From Vandiemenella viatica (lineage: Eukaryota > Arthropoda > Insecta > Orthoptera > Morabidae), in the NCBI GenBank assembly GCA_031002005.1, contig JARYHS010013631.1:61873832-61937831 (forward strand): a stretch of DNA of 64,000 bases, read 5' to 3'. Each line of letters begins with the position of its first letter. The first letter of the stretch is position 1. This document shows, piece after piece, positions 32,102-43,506 of this stretch. The notes under the pieces were generated by a model, which was not told where the DNA came from, made no database searches, and saw only the letters and a list, made by a program, of their open reading frames with translations. The position numbers and the translations under genes are program-made.

Positions 32102-32325
32102 TTTATGGCTTTACGTCTCGTCGACGTCGAGGTCATTAGAGAAGGGATGGGATTGGGGACAAGGAACGAGAAGGAATTCGGCCATAGCCTTATAAAGAAG
32201 CAACATGGCATTCGCTTTGGGGAAAAATTGGAAAACCCAAATATTGATACCCGGACGGGGATTCGAACCCACGTGTTCCCGAGGGCGAGGCCAGAACGTT
32301 AACCGTTCACACTCCACGCTTGGTC
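32102..32325 (-). mobile_element. S1 SINE
   Basis: Minus-strand copy with head near 32,320 (CCAAGCGTGGAGTGTGAACG), B box (GGTTCGAATCCCC), a slightly shortened central block, GGCTATGGCCGAATTCC and a tail with GACCTCGACGTCGACGAGAC followed by A-rich sequence. Confidence 0.85.
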
Positions 32326-33092
32326 CAGAATCCATGAAAGCTTACCTGAAGAGTTAGTGAATTTCTTAAAACAATATTTTTAGATTTATCGAAGAGATAT
32401 TCAGTACTGTTGCCTTAAAGTTATTGCTTTCCAGTGTTTTTGTTAATAAAGGACAGATTCCTGCATCGCTTCTTTTGGAATGTCATCAAAGGAGTCAAAT
32501 GCTTCAAAACAAACGCCTGATGTAGCTAAATGACGTTAATATGGAGACTGGGAACAATCTCTGCCACGTATTAGTCCAAGTAACATTGCGACTGATTTAA
32601 AACTTACTTTGTAATTTAAGATTTTGAAGTTTCCGACTTTCCCGAACAAATTGGTCCATCTATCTTTCATAGATCTGCACCTCCGTGAATACAGCTCAGC
32701 TACTTTCTATCCTGCAAATAATATTTGCGTGATACGGCTTCAGTCGGATTTAATATCGGGCAAGATAAAAAGACATTTCGCCAGCATGATTCGTGGCACT
32801 ACGATTCAAATTTTGACCATATGTTCACCTACACCATACACCATACACCAGTCCTCTAAACAGACTTTTTTCTGGACACTCGTTCCGTGGTTTTTGATAG
32901 AAAGTTACTTCGTTGTAAACAATACAGCAAGAATTGTACTCGTCGAATCTAAGGACATTAAAAGTAACCCTACAAATTATCTATGTTCCTTGAAAGTCTC
33001 CAGACTGATTTAAGTGGCAATTTCAAATTATACCGTTCCAAAATGCCTTTGAAGAATTCCTAACAGTGGAAGCATCTTAAGAACGATTAAAA
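32326..33092. other. Non-coding, no recognised feature
   Basis: An open frame of 129 codons at 32,624-33,013 has no motif, composition or neighbour to support it. Confidence 0.35.
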
Positions 33093-33325
33093 AAAAATGA
33101 TCAGCCATTTGGCCTTTGGGTCCTACAACCATCCTCAGTACTGCATTTTTTTTTATTTCTCAACATTTGTAAGTTCATCATTAGTATTAATGCTCCAGTT
33201 AGTATGAACACAGGACGATGACAATACTCGATTAAAAAAATCCCCCACGTCCCAGATCGGATCGAACCATTACCCTGGGTACGAGATGCCAATGGTCTAG
33301 TCTTTATATGCCGAGGATTAATGGC
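33093..33325 (-). mobile_element. SINE of a second family (S2), old copy
   Basis: On the minus strand: tRNA-like head with CTCGTACCCAGGG and B box (GGTTCGATCCG). Then come GGGACGTGGGGGATTTT, TTGTCATCGTCCTGTGTTC and a tail containing GGCCAAATGGCTGATCATTT. The same order occurs at 38,985-39,216. Confidence 0.6.
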
Positions 33326-34309
33326 GATTATCAGTCTTTTTTAAAAAAAAAAAATTAGAAGTTTCTTACTTGAACTTATATTATACTGTGCACGCAGGTG
33401 GTGATTTTTAATTTTATACCCTCTGTTCACGGAATAATTTTCTGTAAAACCAATTTGTGGAATGTCATGCATTTAACTTAACTATTGTGGTCGAGGTTTC
33501 CATTTCCAACTCCTGAGTTGGTTAAAATTGTTTTGTTCAAAATCAGCAAGATTCCTCGATAAGATGATAAGTGGAGCAAGCACCCAAAGTTTTATGAATA
33601 TTCGGCACTGAAGTGGAACAAAAATTTAAATTATTATTTAAATTTGCCATCTATTACGAAGAATCATAAAATTTGTTTTACTATTTTTGCATTTTCAGCC
33701 TGGATGTACAGCAATAAAATGTCCGTACGGTTAAATTATGTAAAAAAGAGGGAATTCTCAGAATCAGTGACGTGAGGTTCGTCAATTTCCAGAAGGTGAG
33801 AGCTCAGTGTCTAGTCTAACAGACTTTTCGTATAAACTATGAACGTGTCAATCGTGTCTCTTTCCCGTTAGAATATTGACGAACCTTTGGACGTTGCCGA
33901 CTGTAAATAATTAAGAGCGCTGCAGTTCGATTGGACAGACGTGACGCAAGCGTTCACAGGGAAATCTCGCCTTTCGGTGGGAAAGTTAAAAAATTGCAAG
34001 AGGAGTAACTGCCTTACACCGATTCGTAATCTGTGACCTTTAAAAGGACATGAGCGTATTGAAAAAGCTGTCACTGATATTCATAAACAATGATAATCAT
34101 ACCGTCAAAAGGGAGATTATTTCCCCGTTACGAGATACATCCTCGCTATCCCCTTTTTTTTCAAACACGTCATTACTTAACTCTGAATGGCCTTTCAAGA
34201 TTCGATTACATTACAACTTATGATTGAAATTCAGTGCAATTTAATCAGAGATTTTGCCTACTTTATGCCTCAAGCATTTGTTCTCAGTTTTGCATTTGTA
34301 ATTGTCATC
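33326..34309. other. Non-coding, no recognised feature
   Basis: AT-rich with short chance frames only. Confidence 0.35.
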
Positions 34310-35160
34310 ATCATTATCGTTGGGGACCATCTCCAGTTTCCCTGGTGTGGTTTACGAGCCTTGGTTGTTATAGACTATCGTTTTAGTGCTACAGTTTTTT
34401 TTTATTCAATTTCATTCCATATTCTTCAAACTTATCATTCCACATTGTCAGTTTGTTTTGTATTCCTTCTTCGGTTTCATCCCATACTGCCACATCATCT
34501 GCAAACACCAATGCCTGTAGATCTCTATTGAATGCTCTCTTCAGTTCTTTTAAGATGTTATCCATCACCGCTATGAACAGAAGAGGTGAAAGGACACTTC
34601 CTTGTTGTACATCTTTGGTTGTACTAAACCCCAACATTGACACAGCTCTTGTAGTTATTGTACAGTATTTGGAACTTTCTAATGAGGTACTCTGATATTT
34701 TAAGTTTTCTTAGACTTTTTCAGATAGTTGATCTAGGAACATTATCGTATGCCTTTTCTAGGTCCATAAACATTATAATTAGGTTTTTCCCTCTTTCCCA
34801 ATATTTTTCTACCAGCATTCTCAAGGCAAATTTTAGATCTATTGTGCTTCTTCCAGCCCTAAACCCATGTAGTTCCTCTTCTACGATGGGCTCTAATATT
34901 GTTCGTACTCTAGCTTCAACTATCTTTTCCATAATTTTGAGGCCGTGGGATAGTAGGGTCATACCTCTATAGTTTTCACTTTTCTTTCTGTTCCCGTTCT
35001 TGAAGATAGGAATTATCACCCCTTTTCTCCAGTCTTCTGGTATTTGGTTATCATTCCATATTGCTCTGAGGACTCTATACAGCCATTGTATCCCTGGTGG
35101 ACCGGCAGCTTTAATCATGTCGGCTGTAACTTGTCCTCCCGTTATTTGTGTCGTCACATG
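34310..35160 (-). pseudogene. RTE-like LINE reverse transcriptase fragment
   Basis: Minus-strand remnant, 5'-truncated near 35,160. It begins near the RT palm entry (TADMIKAAGPPG...), with WRKGVIIPIFKNGNRKKSEN, YRGMTLLSHGLKIMEKI, HGFRAGRSTIDLKFALR and MFMDLEKAYDNVPR (motif A). Coding breaks at about 34,660-34,720. It resumes in another frame with QQGSVLSPLLFI (motif B), LVFADDVAV (motif C) and EYGMKLNKKK. The 3' end is the non-coding GAGCC.. segment followed by a GAT-rich tail at 34,310. FRxGRST and ExxYDxVPR are hallmarks of RTE-type RTs. It is a dead copy. Confidence 0.82.
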
Positions 35161-35850
35161 CTACGTGAAAATCTGACGGCGGACGTTTTACCAACATTCA
35201 CCAGACAAACGTTCAGCACATGTATTTTTGTTTGCAAAAAAAAGCTCTGAAAGATAATCCTTAGCTACTTTCCAGAGATAGTCCTTTTTGGAACAATCAA
35301 TCTTCCTGGGTATAAGGTCTGGTCTACAGGCATACCCGACTTAACAATCATCTGACCCACCGCAGGGATGAACTCTTCCGAATCACCCGCCATTACAGCA
35401 GGGACGTGAACAAGGCGCCTTGCGTCACCCATTAAGAGTGCCCACGGGGAGCGGCGCGGACGCAGCGCCCGCCGCGACCAGGTCGAAGACTCTTCCAAAA
35501 TCTGGCCGTATATCTTAAGCATCTCTGCTATTCCCACGTGCTCCCGGCCCCACCAACACCCAGGGGGAGTGGAAGCCGCAGCAAGCCAGGCTACATAGCG
35601 GGATAGCGCTTTTCGCGCGCCACCCGGCAACCGACAGGCGCAATGTCGCCCACCGGATGCAGAGCCGTACGCTACGAGACAAGCAGCTAGCGTGTGTCCC
35701 CCTACACTAATGCAGATTCCCTTACACTCATCCAAGCTTCACAGAGCACTGTCGTAGTGCACGATCCCATTGCGGAGCCCCTAAGGTCCCCACAGTGTTC
35801 TCATGGTGCAGTTGCCCCACCCGGGCGAACCCATGCAGAAAGAGAAAGAG
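35161..35850. other. GC-rich island of unknown nature
   Basis: From about 35,380 to 35,840 the sequence is strongly GC-rich with dense CpG (AGCGGCGCGGACGCAGCGCC), unlike its surroundings. A 156-codon minus-strand frame (35,265-35,735) spans it. Its protein is Arg/Ala/Gly-rich with no motif that I recognise, and long frames are expected by chance at this composition. The candidates are a transposon end, a CpG island or transferred DNA. Confidence 0.4.
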
Positions 35851-36265
35851 AGAAAAGAAAGGACTACATGTCTTTTAATCGCTTTTGGCCGTTTATCCGT
35901 AGAGCTACAGAATTTCAATGATGTTAAACGACCATCGTGTATACTAAAGTATTTCCAAGCATTTTTCTTACTACACAAATGTGAGTCAAAATATTAAAGA
36001 GCCACGTTCTAAGTTGAACTCCAACCGGTGATCTTAGGCACGAGGTGCTTGCACCCTAGCCCCTTCCCTACCAAGGCTGGCATAAAATTAGTACTCAGAC
36101 ACGAGGCGTATCTACAAGATGAATCGATTTACTAGAGGAAGGTAATGTAGTTCTGGACGTAACTGCCAAATATTTATGGAGACATTAACAAAAACAAAAC
36201 AGGAATTGGAATAGCGTCATACCAGGCAGACTTGTTTCTACTATGAGTCTTGCTTCTGTCTTTAA
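35851..36265. other. Non-coding, no recognised feature
   Basis: Ends with the TAA target site of the next element (36,263-36,265). Confidence 0.35.
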
Positions 36266-36776
36266 GGGAGCATCCATAAACTACGTGGCTCGGTCTGGGC
36301 GGAGGATGGGCTGGCTAGAAAGCTATGCTGGGCTACGTGAGGGGTATGGGGGTTCCGAGCCAGTTTATTTTTTTTAACTGCTTAACGTCTCTTAACAGCG
36401 AGGTCTTTAGAGACGGGAAAGGATTGGGGGGGGGGCAAGGAATGGGAAGGAATTCGGCCATGGCCTTTTGAAGGAAGCATCCCGGCGCCAGTTCACGTAG
36501 CTTTCCATTCATATTATTTGTCACAGTTAAAATGAGATAAAACAGCATGTGAATATTTATTTCTGTCATTTAATTATCACCGTATGTAATTAACGATAGT
36601 TTGGCAAGAGAAAATAGTACAAAACAAAATGTCTTCTGGAATCAATAGGGGAAAAGCTACGTGCTACGGGGGAGAGAGGAGGGGAGGAGATTAGAGGCAA
36701 AATCCACGTCAGGCTACGGGGGAGGGGATGGTTCACAGGAGGCCAAAATGGAGCTACGTGGTTTATGGATGATCCC
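36266..36776. mobile_element. Family A MITE, copy 1, carrying a SINE
   Basis: Starts GGGAGCATCCATAAACTACG and ends with the complement of GGGATCATCCATAAACCACG. TAA lies on both sides (36,263-36,265 and 36,777-36,779). The interior has the family blocks: a CACGTAGCTTTCC-type motif, CACAGTTAAAATGAG, GTGAATATTTATTTC, ATGTCTTCTGGAATCAATAG and CAGGAGGCCAAAATGGAGCT. G tracts flank the core. A SINE is inserted at 36,366. Confidence 0.88.
36366..36486 (-). mobile_element. 5'-truncated S1 SINE inside the family A MITE
   Basis: It carries the 3' half of S1 (GGCCATGGCCGAATTCC, GTCTCTAAAGACCTCG, ACTGCTTAACG complement). GCCAGTT is duplicated at 36,359-36,365 and 36,487-36,493, within MITE sequence, proving the insertion order. 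Confidence 0.88.
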
Positions 36777-36779
36777 TAA

Positions 36780-37124
36780 GTGGATTGCTACATCAGGACA
36801 CCAAAAACATTTAACACAACAGAATTTATAAGTATCTTGTATATTTTCACGGAGAACTTTTCGTAGCAGGTCAAAGTGGCAAGCTGTCGAGAACGATTTA
36901 AAAGGATCTGCGTGAAGGTAGCCTCAACCAGAAATGACATTAAGCAAGTGTATTTTCCGATAACATTGCGCCAGCTCATACATTATCCGATCCTATTATA
37001 TAAAATGCTAATCCTATTATATAAAATGCTAATTAACGCATACACTCTGCCTTCTGTCCTGTTTAATTCAAGGCCAACAATGAAATTCTTCCTGGAGCTT
37101 CTGAGCCACGCTCTTTCTGTAGCC
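36780..37124. other. Non-coding; a 21-bp tandem duplication
   Basis: CCTATTATATAAAATGCTAA occurs twice head to tail at about 36,992-37,033. Nothing else was recognised. Confidence 0.45.
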
Positions 37125-37240
37125 CTGGCTGCAGTGGTTCCTACAAAAGTACATGACCGAATTCCTTCCTGTTCCTTGTCGCCAGTCCTTGATTCCTCTA
37201 ACGAGCTCCAAGTTGACGAGGCCTGAAGCCATAAAGAAGC
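37125..37240 (+). mobile_element. 5'-truncated S1 SINE
   Basis: The 3' half only: GGTTCCTACAAAAGTACATG, ACCGAATTCCTTCC, then CTAACGAGCTCCAAGTTGAC, GAGGCCTGAAGCCATAAAG. Confidence 0.75.
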
Positions 37241-37976
37241 GCAATCCTACTTTACGAATTTGTTTAAGCGAATTTCTGCAATATCTAACTGATGCCAAGG
37301 TTGATCAGCTACTTTTTGTGAGTCTGCCATTAAAGGACAGTTCAGAGTTTTAAGATGATTAGATAATACTTCTCCTTCATGAAATTTTAACTGAAGTTGC
37401 TAATTCTAACAGCACACCTACGATTAACAAGGTCTCATAACCATAGTTCTAATGCTTTACTCACAGCAAGTAGGCCTTCCAAGAGTTATAGGTTACCTTA
37501 TGGGTCACTGCGACCATTCGGTTAGAAATCCTACCACAGACTGCTTCCCTGATTGGTCATATATCACTACATTGTTTGTAACGCGCCTGTCGTCTTTAGT
37601 TGGGTATTACTCACTCATGGCATCAAAATAATACGTCTGCGCACCGTAACCTGGCCTATAAATCAACAACCGTTTGCTGACTGGAACTGCTGACAACCAT
37701 TAATTTCGCATGGGCATCACTTTGTCAGCGTCTGGAATTATTATCGGCTCGCAGTAGTTCTCACTGTTTGGCAATCAGCTGAGTGAGACAAGGTTTAAAG
37801 TAACCCAGGATTTGATACAATATCAACATACTGCTACCTGCAGATACTAGTAGTGCCGCTTGCTCAGTCATGTATTATACTACGATTCTTGAGGAGCGAG
37901 CTTTAAATCCAAATGACGTGAAGGATTATTCCTTGATGCTAAACGCTTGTTGGCCAATCCAACCAAAACTCGATAT
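37241..37976. other. Non-coding, no recognised feature
   Basis: No reading frame or repeat structure is supported. Confidence 0.35.
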
Positions 37977-38130
37977 GGCGGCCTCGGTAGCGTAAGGCCA
38001 CGTGGCGAAGGTCGCCGGTTCGAGACCGGCCGAGGGCATGAATGTTTAAAAGTTGTGTGTGTTAAACTGATACACTGCAAGAGTCCTGATCATATTGAGC
38101 TAGCTGTATGGCGTTAGTTTCCGAATGAAA
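37977..38130 (+). mobile_element. tRNA-derived SINE of a third family (S3)
   Basis: The tRNA-like head (GGCGGCCTCGGTAGCGTAAG; B box GGTTCGAGACCGG) is followed by an unrelated ~90-bp body (AAAAGTTGTGTGTGTTAAAC) and an A12 tail near 38,126-38,137. The head is not a functional tRNA because no acceptor stem closes. Confidence 0.6.
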
Positions 38131-38984
38131 AAAAAAAAAACCCCGCTAGATCCACCACCTTTATTATATCTTGGTTGTAATTGAGAAACTGAGGTTTATC
38201 TTCACATACAAAGCATCAAAAAAATATAGTATGGTGTCACTGGATAGAGTGAAGATGAAAGTTTGTGTCGAGTCGGGCAAATGACACACACCTTCAGTGC
38301 ACTGTGGCATTCTCTGTTATCTAAAGAAAGAAATCGATACGATATTCAACTTCTGATGGCCATAGTTCAGAGATGGGCAGCATCTATTAAGCTGATCTGA
38401 AAGTCTACTGTCACGAAAATCATCACATAACATTTTGAGAGTATAAAAATACCGATTACGTCATGTTGATGATAATTGTGTAGGAGAAAGTAATTCAAAA
38501 TTACTAGCTGCATGCTTAGAAATTACAAACATCAAAGAAACTGATATGAATTCACAGATTAAACCAGATGCCAGTCAACCCCTCGCCATAAGAGCTAAAA
38601 TTTACGCAAAGAGAGAGAAATCGTGTGCAACAAACTTTTTAAAATTGTTAAATAGTAACAGTGCAAGACGGGGACGATGTAAATTTTATGTTAAGTATAT
38701 TAAAAGAAAAGTACCAAAGGGCAAATCTCTCTCTGAACATTAGAAAGTGTGAATACCTTATTGTCTGTATGTATTAAAAGATTAAACGGAAATGTATAAG
38801 AAGTTCAACATGGTAAATCTCTAGAGACAGTTCTTCTACATCAACATACGTATCTATTCCATAATTCACACAAAAATGTGGGGGTAGAGTGTGCTTTGGA
38901 CAAAAATAATCCATATCGAATCCAACCCAACCCCTAATGGGAAGAAGGAACAAAGAAAATCTATAGATATTTTTATTTATTTAT
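38131..38984. other. Non-coding, no recognised feature
   Basis: Short frames only (e.g. 65 codons at 38,546-38,743, basic, with no motif). Confidence 0.35.
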
Positions 38985-39216
38985 TTTTTAAAAAAATGAC
39001 ATTCGGCCTTGTGGCCATTCAGCCAGCAACTGTGTTTCCTTTATTCGTGAAGTGTGTCCTATATAGAATCGTGTTATTATTGATGATAACAAGTGACAGG
39101 ACAACACAGGAGAGACACGACACACATTTAAAACCACCCATGCCCTAGTCCGGACTCGAACCGGCGACCCCTGCAACGCGAAACCAGCTCGCTAGCCCTG
39201 CGCTGCCGGGGTCGGT
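38985..39216 (-). mobile_element. S2 SINE, well preserved
   Basis: On the minus strand: head ACCCCGGCAGCGCAGGGCTA, GCGAGCTGGTTTCGCG, B box (GGTTCGAGTCCGG). The body has GTGTCGTGTCTCTCCTGTG and TTGTCCTGTCACTTGTTATC. The tail is GCTGGCTGAATGGCC, ACAAGGCCGAATGTC plus T-rich sequence. It shares its order with 33,093-33,325. A degenerate tRNA-like stretch also lies at about 39,262-39,372. Confidence 0.7.
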
Positions 39217-39375
39217 AAAAATAATACAAGTTAGTATGACACCGTAACTACAAATGTGGTTCAGTGCACTAAGGCGCCGTGCAGTTGATATGGAAGATAT
39301 AGAGGAGCATGATCGAGTCCTGGTCCCCGCTTACCGACCGTCCTGACTGCAGTTTTCCGCCTTCCGTCTTCTTTA

Positions 39376-39762
39376 GGGGGCATTCATAAATTACGTGAGT
39401 TGTTTTTCCGAACCCCCCCCCTTCTCGTGAGATCTGGTATGACCCCTCCCCCCCCCTCTGGTGAGATCTGGTCCGTGAGAACCCCCCCCCCCCCCTACAA
39501 GCTGCCCTCGCAACATTTTGTAGACCTTTTTTTTAGGTCTCACCCTTCCAAAGCCGATTACACCCCCCTTTTTGACGAAAATCCCCCCCTAAAATCGACT
39601 TTCGCGTCATTTGTACCTTTTTTTTTTAGCTCTATAGTCCAACAAAAATTTCCAAAACCTCACGTGAGATTTCTGTTACCCCCCCCTCCCCCTTGGTGAG
39701 ATTTGGTTTGATTTCGCCGCCCCCCCCCCTTATTTCACCTCTCGTAATTTATGGTCTCCCCC
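39376..39762. mobile_element. Family B MITE, copy 1
   Basis: Starts GGGGGCATTCATAAATTACG and ends with the complement of GGGGGAGACCATAAATTACG. TTA is duplicated at 39,373-39,375 and 39,763-39,765. The interior holds C tracts, GTGAGATCTGGT repeats, TTTTTTTTAGGTCTCACC and AAAATCGACTTTCGCGTCAT. No coding. Confidence 0.85.
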
Positions 39763-39864
39763 TTATCAAGATTGCAATCGTTTTGTAAAAGACTGCGCTG
39801 AATAGTTACAAAACGAGCAACTCTTCTCCGCACGTTCTCGATCTTAACAGTCAATCACTTGTGA

Positions 39865-40012
39865 TCTGGATCCGAGACATTTCCATTCTTATCTGAAATC
39901 ACTCCAGACGAATTATGAGACTGTTCCCACAAATCTCCAAGGCCGAATTCTTTACCGTTATTTGCACACAATCCTCTCTCGACGTCCACATGCCGTAAAG
40001 CTCCAATTAAAA
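39865..40012 (+). mobile_element. Old S1 SINE fragment
   Basis: Diverged TTCCATTCTTATCTGAAATC, ACTCCAGACGAATTATGAGA, TCCAAGGCCGAATTC and CATGCCGTAAAGCTCC follow the family order. Confidence 0.55.
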
Positions 40013-40696
40013 ACAAACTTAAACCAAATCCAACAAAGGAGGCATTTACGATATTTCAGAATGATATTTCATATACCAAAAAATTAAGGGAAAATCTATG
40101 TTAACAGCATCACTGGATAAATCACGTAATGCAGAATCAAAAGATAACTGTCACATCCAAGCGGGAGAAATGAAGTATTCACCTGCAACAGACATACAAA
40201 TATGTCAGTGAACATATGCCGTACTTTTTCCCACTGTATTTCATGCGGAATACAACAAGAAAAACATGTTATACGTTTTATCTTGAAACTATGTGTCAGC
40301 GATTACATTGTTCTCAAGTACCTGGATCAGAATGGCATTAGAATTTCAGTAATTATATTAAAACGACGATGTGTCGCTCTGGTTGGTAGGTGTAGAGTTT
40401 GACGTCATCCAACGCTACGTTCATGTCACGGAGGAAAATGATAATAGTCGAAATCTGCCTAAAAATTATAAAATTTAAATAAACAACCTGAAACTTCTCA
40501 TACGGATGGCGCCAGTTGCATTCCACCATTTCCACTATTATATAGAAAATCTGTTACCAGGCCTCCCAGCCAAAATAGAAAAAGTAATCTACAGTTATTT
40601 GGAAAATGTTATCCTTCTATGTACTGCAGACAGATGACTAACCAAGACTTTGGTCTGATATACATTTGACGTAGTGCGAATTATATTTATTAATTA
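40013..40696. other. Non-coding, no recognised feature
   Basis: Nothing supported. Confidence 0.35.
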
Positions 40697-42080
40697 CTAG
40701 TGTAAGCTCGTGACCGTTTTTTGCGTATCGTCACGGGTCTAGAATAATTCCAGTTTTTAGGATGGAAGATTATGACAGGTTGACCTGATCTGACCAAATA
40801 TAAACCTGACCTGTGTTTTAGAGTGAATAAAATCTCTTGAGCTTGAATAACTCAGAAACATTAATAGAGGTAGGTATTAAACACGAACAGGAACGACAGT
40901 GCAAATCTTGTAATTGCTTAAATAGAAACTTGATTTGACCCTTAAAGTTCACTCTGCAAAATTTTAAAAAAATTCCTGTTTGTTTTGAAAGAATCACGTT
41001 CTTTTCTTATTGAGACTGGGCATATACTCGTAATGATTGGTCATAGTATCTATAACGGCCAGAGAACTTAATACACATTCCATATTATTAAACAGTTGAC
41101 CAATGAATTGCCAGAATAGTTGATTCGGTAACATATTTGGTCTTATGTCCACTTAAAATAACATAATAACCCACGCACAGCGAACATGTAGAAAGAGCAT
41201 TAACGAAAGCTGTCAGGAAAATACCTGAAAAGATAATAAACCGTCATGCATAAACTTAGTACAACAACTACATTAGTGAAAGTTTTAATTAAATTGAAAT
41301 TTATCCTTAGCCGGAATTACAATTGGCATTCGTTGTTACAGCAGTGACCATGAGTAATTTAATTTTTTTAAAGTTTTTTTTTTTAAGTTGTTTCCTTTAG
41401 CAACATGTTATTAAAAGGGAGCGTGCATAAACCACGTAGCTCCATTTTGGCCTCCTGTGAACCCCCCCCCCCCCCCAACGTAGCTCTACGTGGCTTTTGC
41501 CTCAAAACCCCCCCCCCCCCTCACGTAGCATGTAGCATTTTCCCCTTTTGATTCCAGAAGACACTTTGTTCTGTTTTCTCCTGTCAGACTATTGTAAATT
41601 GCATACGGAGATAATGAAATGAAGGAAATAAATATTTACATGCTGTTGTGTGTTCCGTTCCTCATTTTAACTGTGAAAAATGTTATGAAAGGAAAGCTAC
41701 GTGGCCTGGCTCGGAACCCCCCCCCCTCTCTTCCCCCCACGTAGCCCAGCGTAACCTTCAGCCAACCCCCCCCCCCCGGACCGAGCCACGTAGTTTGTGC
41801 ACGCTCCCAAAGCAGATCCAGGTTTTTTTTCAGACTTGAAGTTTATCGATTTTTTTTTAAACTATGAAACGCTACGAAAAACAAACTTAATGAATGTATT
41901 GTGGCAATTAATTTGGTATCAGTTGCTTAGCTATTAAATTGTGCACATAACCACGAATTTCTTTTAATGATGTCACTGGTTGCTGTTTTTTGCGAACGAG
42001 GGCTGACACGTGACACCGTTCTCCAGCCAATAGCTATCGAGGAGAGTGAATGCGTGAGCTTACGGAATTATATAGTAGAT
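40697..42080 (+). repeat. Family C repeat, copy 1, interrupted by a MITE
   Basis: Apart from the MITE at 41,417-41,808, this ~1-kb unit matches 60,366-61,392 in inverse orientation, with roughly four in five bases alike by eye. Shared blocks include TTTTTTGCGTATCGTC, GGTTGACCTGATCTGACCAA, CTTAAAGTTCACTCTGC, AACTTAATACACATTCCATA and CAGCCAATAGCTATCGAGG. Its ends share inverted TACTA and GTAAGCTC motifs, so it may be a DNA transposon derivative. Confidence 0.75.
41417..41808. mobile_element. Family A MITE, copy 2, with an empty-site counterpart
   Basis: Starts GGGAGCGTGCATAAACCACG and ends in the complement of GGGAGCGTGCACAAACTACG. AAA is found on both sides. Long C runs lie at 41,462-41,476 and 41,508-41,520. 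The family C copy at 60.6 kb has a single AAA and no insert at the matching place. Confidence 0.92.
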
Positions 42081-43111
42081 CAGTTGATATGATAGGAATA
42101 TAACCTAAATACTTTTCTGAGATAGTAGAACCTTAATCGAGCGTGGACATCTTTCGTGTTCCTGTGGTTTACATTTAAGTAATCATTGGTAAATTTTCAT
42201 GTGACAAATTCATTCTGTTGAAATTGTTCTACTGTTTAAATATCGCAAATTGCGATGCAAATAATTATGAATGAGATCATAAATTGTAAAGATTGCTCTT
42301 TTAAAATTAAGTATCTTTTATAGATAGTTAATCCTTTACATGCAATATACAATTTAATTATAAAAAAAGTGCCCACTATTCATCACTGACAGTAACCAAA
42401 TCACCCCCAAGAAAGGTTTTTTCACCAAACAATGAGTGGTTGGGATTTATAGTGCTCTAAATTAAACGGAGCTCGTTGCCAATCTACGCATTATGCGCGA
42501 GCGATTAAATAGGAACGCACATTTAGCACGCAACAGGTATTTCCATACATCAAGTCTTTAATTAACTTGAATAATCTACGTTGCTCCTGAAGCTATTACG
42601 TTTCATAAGAAATAATTATTAGCAATTTTGTTGCACGACAATACCGTTCAAAAATTCTCCGTCACCTATTAACGTACACAGCAATTCTTTGGCGCCGTAA
42701 CACGTACAGTAATTAGGAGGCAACTTTGCTTAAACGACTCTCCAGTAAACTTAATTGCAAGCTGCCGTAATTGTCAGAATGCTCGTGTATCTACATTTCG
42801 TAAAACGGGTTTATGAACTAGTAACTGCCGTTTTTAATCACCTGTGTGAATAAGCTGGAGACTGGTGAAATAAATCTTTTAAATTAACCCATCCGATGCG
42901 ATGAATTCCCATTTCATAATTTATCAACAGTTTAAGTAATAATTATCTCATATTTGTTCCTTTCTTCGAGAACAGCATCTTTTTTCTTGAGCTGAGTCAA
43001 GTCGCATATTCTAGTGTGTAAATAACACAGCGACAACTCACTGAAAATTTCGTCGTACTTGACTGGTAGATTTTCGTTCCATATTTCACGTTCCGATGTG
43101 AATGCAGGAAA
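42081..43111. other. Non-coding; AT-rich with TTAATTAA-type motifs
   Basis: 42,460-42,800 retains CpG and homeodomain-like TTAATTA motifs without repeat similarity inside the window. This could be regulatory sequence, but nothing proves it. Confidence 0.3.
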
Positions 43112-43506
43112 GGGACCGTGCACAAACTACGTGTCTCGGTCCAGGGGGGGGGGGGGGGGGGGGCTGGAAGGCTACGCTGGGCTACGTGGGGGGAGGGGGG
43201 GTTCTGAGCCAGATAACGTAGCTTTCTTTTCATAACATTTTTCACAGTTAAAATGAGGAACAGAACTCACAACAACATGTGAATATTTATTTCCCTCAGT
43301 TAATTACGATCTCCGTATTAATTTACAATAGTCTGGAAAAGAGAAAACAGTATAAAATGTCTTCTGGAATCAAAAGGGAAAAATGCTACGTGCGACGTGG
43401 GGGGGGGGGGGGGGGCATTAGAGGCAAAAGCCACGTATGGGTAAGTTAGGGGGGAGGGGGGTTCACAGGAGGCCAAAATGGAGCTACGTGGTTTGTGCAC
43501 GCTCCC
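43112..43506. mobile_element. Family A MITE, copy 3 (inverse to copy 2)
   Basis: GGGACCGTGCACAAACTACG at the left matches the complement of GGGAGCGTGCACAAACCACG at the right. AAA is duplicated (43,109-43,111 and 43,507-43,509). G runs of about 20 (43,144-43,163) and 17 (43,399-43,415) sit at the same relative sites as the C runs of copy 2. Confidence 0.9.

Noticed and set aside
32624..33013. 129-codon frame as a host gene
   Set aside because: No domain, splice or neighbour support; composition matches the non-coding surroundings.
35265..35735. 156-codon frame in the GC-rich island
   Set aside because: Low-complexity Arg/Ala/Gly composition; long frames are expected by chance at this GC content.
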